Below are positions 58,077 through 64,000 of a stretch of DNA of 64,000 nucleotides, piece after piece. Below the pieces are notes generated by a model. That model saw only the letters and a program-made list of their open reading frames with translations. It ran no database searches and was not told the DNA's origin. Positions within the stretch are counted from its first letter, which is position 1. The number at the start of each line of letters is the position of its first letter. Location of the stretch: contig CAWBRV010000003.1 of the NCBI GenBank assembly GCA_963791225.1, forward strand, positions 62,001 through 126,000, written 5' to 3'. The translations under genes were made by a program, and so were the position numbers. The DNA comes from PALSA-612 sp963791225. Its GTDB lineage: Bacteria > Actinomycetota > Thermoleophilia > Gaiellales > Gaiellaceae.

Positions 58077-58613
58077 CTAGAGCAGGGCGCCCAGCCGTTC
58101 GGCGAGCGTGCCCACGTCCACAGGACGGCTCGTGTCGAGCTCGATCAGCTCGCCGTCGAGGTCGAGCGGCCCGTTGCGGCCGCTCTCGTACCGCTCGACG
58201 AGCTCGTCGGCGCGCACGCCGTCGAGGTGCCCCGGATGGCGTTCGGGTCGTGCGCCGTAGCGCTCGAGCAGGACGTCGAGCGGGGCGTGGCAATGGATCT
58301 GGACGACGCGGTGCGGCGGCAGCTCCCGGAAGCGGAGCTCCTGATCGCCGCGGAAGAAGTTCGCCTCGGCGATCACCGGGCTCCCGGCGGCGAGGACGCG
58401 CCCGACGAACAGGAACACGAGCGGATAGACCGCGTCGCCGAGCCGTTGCGACCACTCCACGTCGCCGACGCCGAGCGTGTCGAACAGCGCCTCCTTGATC
58501 TCGTCCTTCTCGATCAGAGGCAGCTCGAGTCTCGCCGCGAGCTTGCTCGCGAGTGTCGTCTTTCCGGCCGCCGGCATCCCCGTCACGACGACGAGCAGCG
58601 GCGGGCGGGTCAT
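58077..58613 (-). CDS. Small P-loop kinase (AAA_33/zeta-toxin-like)
   Basis: The 178-residue protein begins V-V-V-T-G-M-P-A-A-G-K-T-T with a Walker A at residues 12-20, followed by L-P-L-I-E-K-D-E-I-K-E-A-L-F, the pattern of small kinases that phosphorylate sugars, nucleosides or antibiotics. A zeta-toxin-like role is unlikely without an antitoxin partner. The ATG overlaps the stop of the tyrosine-phosphatase-like gene (ATGA). The substrate is unknown. Confidence 0.8.
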   Translation of the reverse strand: MTRPPLLVVVTGMPAAGKTTLASKLAARLELPLIEKDEIKEALFDTLGVGDVEWSQRLGDAVYPLVFLFVGRVLAAGSPVIAEANFFRGDQELRFRELPPHRVVQIHCHAPLDVLLERYGARPERHPGHLDGVRADELVERYESGRNGPLDLDGELIELDTSRPVDVGTLAERLGALL

Positions 58614-59340
58614 CCGAGGAGCCGCTCGCGGGCGCGGTCGAGCACGGCCGGGCTCGCGCCCGCGTCGAGAAGGTAGCCGCGCATGTCGCCGTGGCGCTCC
58701 TCGAGCGCGGCGAGGACGTCCGTCATCACGCGCGGCGGCGAGGAGCCGATCCGGAGCCGCAGCGCCCGCTCGCGCTCGTCGGGCGCCGCGTCCGCCCACG
58801 GTTGGATCAGCGGGCGGATGTTGTCCCCCGAGAGGCCGTAGTCGGCGGCGATGTCGGCGATGCCGACGCCCACGAGACGCAGGAGCATGGCGCACGTGAG
58901 GCCGGTCCTGTCCTTGCCTGCGTAGCAGTGGACGACCACGGCTCCCGGCGGCGCGTCGGCCACGACCTCGATCGCCCGTGCGAAGTTCGGCGCCAGCGAC
59001 TCGGTCATCATCCCGTAGGCGGCGCGGACGCCCTCCTCGTCGTCGCCTTCGCCGCGCCAGACGCGGTGGATCTCCTCCTGGTGCCAGTCGTCGAGCGGGA
59101 CGTGGACGACGTCCACCGGCGGCTCGAGCGGCACGTCGCGCGTGCGCTCGTCGTGGCGGCGCAGGTCGACGACGGTGCGGACGCCGTACTCCACGAGTGC
59201 GCGCCGTCCGGCGGCCGTGAGGTGTTGCACGCTGTCGGCCCGCACGACGGCGCCGAAGCTCGTCTCGCGGCCGTCCGCGGTCGGATGCCCGCCCAGGTCG
59301 CGGACGTTGTGGCAGCCCTCCCAGCTGAGGACGCGCTCGG

Positions 59341-59344
<4 letters not shown>
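58610..59344 (-). CDS. Tyrosine-phosphatase-like protein (Y_phosphatase3 family), probable CTG start
   Basis: The protein has about 244 residues. The active site is H-C-Y-A-G-K-D-R-T-G with Cys140 and Arg146, and there is a D-D-W general-acid candidate. The conserved N-terminal motif N-V-R-D-L-G-G-H-P-T-x-D-G-R lies upstream of the first ATG, GTG or TTG of this frame (GTG at 59245); only a CTG at 59344, overlapping the aconitase stop as CTGA, can start a product that includes it. The GTG would remove the motif. Relatives dephosphorylate phosphotyrosine or phosphoinositides. It forms a likely acn-phosphatase-kinase operon. Confidence 0.8.
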
Positions 59345-62079
<2,735 letters not shown>

Positions 62080-62127
62080 GCCTCGATTCAATCAGAACCG
62101 CATGCGCAGCCGAACGCTGCGGCGAAC

Positions 62128-62811
62128 CTACGGCGCGCGGAGGTTCTTGACCAGCGTGGCCGTTGCCGTGGTGCCCTTGATCGTCAGCTTGACGACGAGG
62201 CGAAGCTTCGTGCCGCGCTTGACGTTCGAGGGAATCGTGAACACGGACTGATCCGTCGTCGGCTGGTCGAGGTTGAGGTTGTTCGTCGTCGCCTTGTGTG
62301 ACCCGAGGAGATGGGTGCCGCTGAACAGGCGGGCGTCGACGTTGACGCTGGTCACGTTCGCCTTCACGGACAGCAACGCCAGGAACTGCCGGCCGGCCCA
62401 CTGCAGCTTCAGTGACTGCACTGCGACGGCCCCACGGATCGTGAGCTTCGCAACCGGCGTGAAGAGGCCGCCGGGCGCCGCGCCGGGCGTCGTGTCCACC
62501 GAGCCCACGTGCCAGAAGTACGTCCCCGCGGGGAGCGGCCGGGTCGGCGACCAGCTCGTCGCGTCCGGCTGGAGGTCGTCCTCGTCGACGAGGTCGGCCG
62601 TGACGAACTCGCCGTTGGCGGCCAGCTTCGGCGACTTGGCGATGGTGATCGAGTCGGAGACCTCGGGTGCGGCGACTCGCCAGTGGAACGTCGGATGGGT
62701 CGACGTCGTCGAGCTTCCCGGAGCGGGGGACAAGGGTGTCGGCGCTGCGCCGACGGACGTGGCGAGAACTGCGGCCGTGACGGCGACGGCTGCCAGCAAG
62801 CTGAGCCTCAT
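62128..62811 (-). CDS. Secreted protein with fibronectin-III/Ig-like fold, unknown
   Basis: The 227-residue protein has a clear signal peptide (residues 2-24, ending S-V-G-A-A). Residues about 25-115 resemble a fibronectin-III-like domain of the kind P-A-P-G-S...F-x-W-x-V/A...P-L-P-A-G-T-Y-F-W-H-V. The rest is beta-rich, Thr/Lys-rich and probably an Ig-like domain. Related surface proteins are common in soil actinobacteria; no function can be given. The ATG at 62811 is chosen because the longer frame overlaps the divergent SnoaL gene. Confidence 0.7.
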   Translation of the reverse strand: MRLSLLAAVAVTAAVLATSVGAAPTPLSPAPGSSTTSTHPTFHWRVAAPEVSDSITIAKSPKLAANGEFVTADLVDEDDLQPDATSWSPTRPLPAGTYFWHVGSVDTTPGAAPGGLFTPVAKLTIRGAVAVQSLKLQWAGRQFLALLSVKANVTSVNVDARLFSGTHLLGSHKATTNNLNLDQPTTDQSVFTIPSNVKRGTKLRLVVKLTIKGTTATATLVKNLRAP

Positions 62812-62877
62812 CGTTCCGGCATCGGCCGGGAATCCTCGTCGGCGAATGCCTCGAACGGGTGCGTTAGCGTCCGGGAC

Positions 62878-63219
62878 GTGACCGGCCTCGAGCTCCTCGC
62901 CGAGCACGTCGAGCGCTTCAACGCGGGCGTGCGCTCGGGCGACTTCGGGCCGATGCTGGAGCTGTTCACGGACGACGCCGAGCTTGTCTTCGAGGGCGTG
63001 CCCGTCGGCCCGTTCCACGGGCGCGACGCGATCTCCGCCGGCTATCGCGACCGGCCGCCCGACGACGAGATCGAGATGCTCGAGGCGGCCGAGGCAGGCG
63101 ACGAGGTGCTGGCGCGCTACGCATGGCTGCGGGACGAGGGCCGCGCGGCCGGCGACCTGCGGCTCACGCGCGCGGGCGACCGGATCGCGCGGCTCGTCGT
63201 CACCTTCGACGCCGCCTGA
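62878..63219 (+). CDS. SnoaL-like/NTF2-fold protein
   Basis: The 113-residue protein has the compact NTF2 fold: a helix A-E-H-V-E-R-F-N-A-G-V-R-S-G-D-F, the segment L-F-T-D-D-A-E-L-V-F-E-G-V-P-V-G-P-F-H-G-R-D-A-I, and a C-terminal beta pair. The family includes isomerases, cyclases and non-enzymatic binding proteins. The GTG at 62878 fits the domain edge. It ends 17 bp before the formate dehydrogenase gene and is likely cotranscribed. Confidence 0.78.
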   Translation: MTGLELLAEHVERFNAGVRSGDFGPMLELFTDDAELVFEGVPVGPFHGRDAISAGYRDRPPDDEIEMLEAAEAGDEVLARYAWLRDEGRAAGDLRLTRAGDRIARLVVTFDAA

Positions 63220-63236
63220 CGAGTACGATCCGCGCC

Positions 63237-64000
63237 GTGGTCGAGTTCACGCTCGACGGGAAGCGCGTCTCGGCCCCGGAGGGCGAGCTGCTCGTGCACG
63301 CCGCCGCGCGGGTCGGGACGTTCATCCCGACGCTCTGCCACGACGACAAGCTCGATCCCTACGGCGGCTGTCGCATGTGCCTCGTCGACCTCGAGGGCGC
63401 GCCGCGGCCCGTGCCGGCCTGTGCCCAGCGCGTGCGCGAGGGCATGGTCGTTTCGACGAACGGCGAAAACGGCGCGCTGCGGAAGACGCTGACCGAGATG
63501 CTGCTCGCCGAGCACCTGAGCCCGAACCCGGGCGGCCGCCCGAACGAGCTCGTCGACCTGGCAGAGGAGCTCGACGCGCAGGCGCCGTTCCTGCTGCCGG
63601 ACGCGACCCGCGAGCCGTACGAGGACCGCAACCGGCTGATGGGCTACGACCCCGGCGCCTGCATCCTCTGCAACCGCTGCGTCCGCTACACGCAGGAGGT
63701 CATGCAGTGCTCGGCGCTCGTGTTCGAGGGGCGCGGCGCCGAGGCCCGTGTCGTGCCGACGCACGGCCACTCCTGGCTCGATACGGAGTGCGAGCTGTGC
63801 GGCGGCTGTCTCAGCGTGTGCCCGACCGGGGCGATCCACGAGCAGTTCCTCGGCGGCGCGCCGGCCGGCCACGAGCGCGCGCTCGTCAGGACGAAGACGA
63901 CGTGCACGTTTTGCGGCGTCGGCTGCCAGATCGACCTCAACGTCGACCCGGAGACGAAGCAGATCGTCAAGGTCACGTCGGACCCGGGCTACGTCTCCAA
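63237..64000 (+). CDS. Formate dehydrogenase catalytic (alpha) subunit, 5' part
   Basis: An open frame from the GTG at 63237 runs off the window end, giving 254 residues. The order is: an N-terminal [2Fe-2S] ferredoxin domain (Cys34, Cys45, Cys48, Cys62), a G-x-C histidine/cysteine ferredoxin region with Cys142-x2-Cys145-x2-Cys148 and Cys158, a second [4Fe-4S] site Cys185-x2-Cys188-x2-Cys191-x3-Cys195-Pro, and the start of the molybdopterin domain with its own cluster at Cys223-x2-Cys226-x3-Cys230. This is the FdsA/FdhF layout of NAD-linked Mo/W formate dehydrogenases. The residue that binds Mo (Cys or selenocysteine) lies outside the window. Confidence 0.88.
   Translation, partial: MVEFTLDGKRVSAPEGELLVHAAARVGTFIPTLCHDDKLDPYGGCRMCLVDLEGAPRPVPACAQRVREGMVVSTNGENGALRKTLTEMLLAEHLSPNPGGRPNELVDLAEELDAQAPFLLPDATREPYEDRNRLMGYDPGACILCNRCVRYTQEVMQCSALVFEGRGAEARVVPTHGHSWLDTECELCGGCLSVCPTGAIHEQFLGGAPAGHERALVRTKTTCTFCGVGCQIDLNVDPETKQIVKVTSDPGYVS

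Noticed and set aside
58077..58613. Zeta-toxin/antitoxin system
   Set aside because: The kinase has a zeta-toxin-like P-loop start, but no small antitoxin gene is adjacent; it is coupled to a phosphatase and aconitase instead.

Overview
The window is a high-GC, densely packed bacterial chromosome segment. It uses many GTG, TTG and probably CTG starts and many 4-bp stop/start overlaps. An actinobacterium-type ferrochelatase, a MoxR/DUF58/DUF4129 cluster, a CtpE-like P-type ATPase and an NAD-linked formate dehydrogenase together suggest an Actinomycetota chromosome, possibly a deep lineage such as Thermoleophilia. That placement is an inference; there is no rRNA or tRNA gene here to confirm it.

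Bases 1-21900 look accessory and patchy. They hold the end of a ferric-reductase-like membrane gene with apbE and a lipoprotein, a secreted-type hydrolase, and an M23 peptidase separated from a degraded GyrI-like gene by a complete IS5-family element with a likely -1 frameshift. They also hold an ABC membrane half without its ATPase, two duplicated tiny lysine-rich ORFs each followed by a hairpin, a soft-metal P-type ATPase, two ABC-2 exporters, a Haem_bd-type cytochrome, a Ca2+-type P-type ATPase with a universal stress protein, and a frameshifted SnoaL/adenylate cyclase gene. Several gaps of 500-750 bp contain only scraps.

Bases 22000-43900 look like core genome. Ferrochelatase, pterin carbinolamine dehydratase and a class III aminotransferase come first. 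Next are a sixA/ABC exporter operon, a DtxR-family regulator with a probable operator over its start, PhzF, and an MFS transporter fused to a cyclic-nucleotide-binding domain. A MoxR/DUF58/DUF4129 operon follows, then an NCS1 transporter under a TPP riboswitch (so probably a thiamine-precursor importer). A five-gene overlapping molybdate operon (ferritin-like protein, HTH-TOBE regulator, modA, modB, modC) precedes a csoR-copA copper operon with a visible CsoR operator.

Bases 43900-64000 carry a MacB-type ABC pair, tdh-kbl for threonine catabolism to glycine and acetyl-CoA, and a reverse-strand operon. That operon runs FAD oxidoreductase, CDP-alcohol phosphatidyltransferase, GTP cyclohydrolase I, RibD-type reductase, and a NuoE-NuoF fusion. 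A cysteine-rich HTH regulator lies divergent from a CtpE-like ATPase. An aconitase operon follows, with a phosphatase that seems to begin at CTG and a small kinase. The window ends inside a formate dehydrogenase catalytic subunit, whose likely diaphorase partner is the NuoE-NuoF fusion 12 kb away. The modABC operon would supply molybdate for its cofactor.

No wholly new multi-gene system is proven. The best candidates for something undescribed are the duplicated tiny lysine-rich ORF/hairpin units, the MFS-cNMP fusion, the ferritin-like protein inside the mod operon, and the CTG starts overlapping upstream stops.
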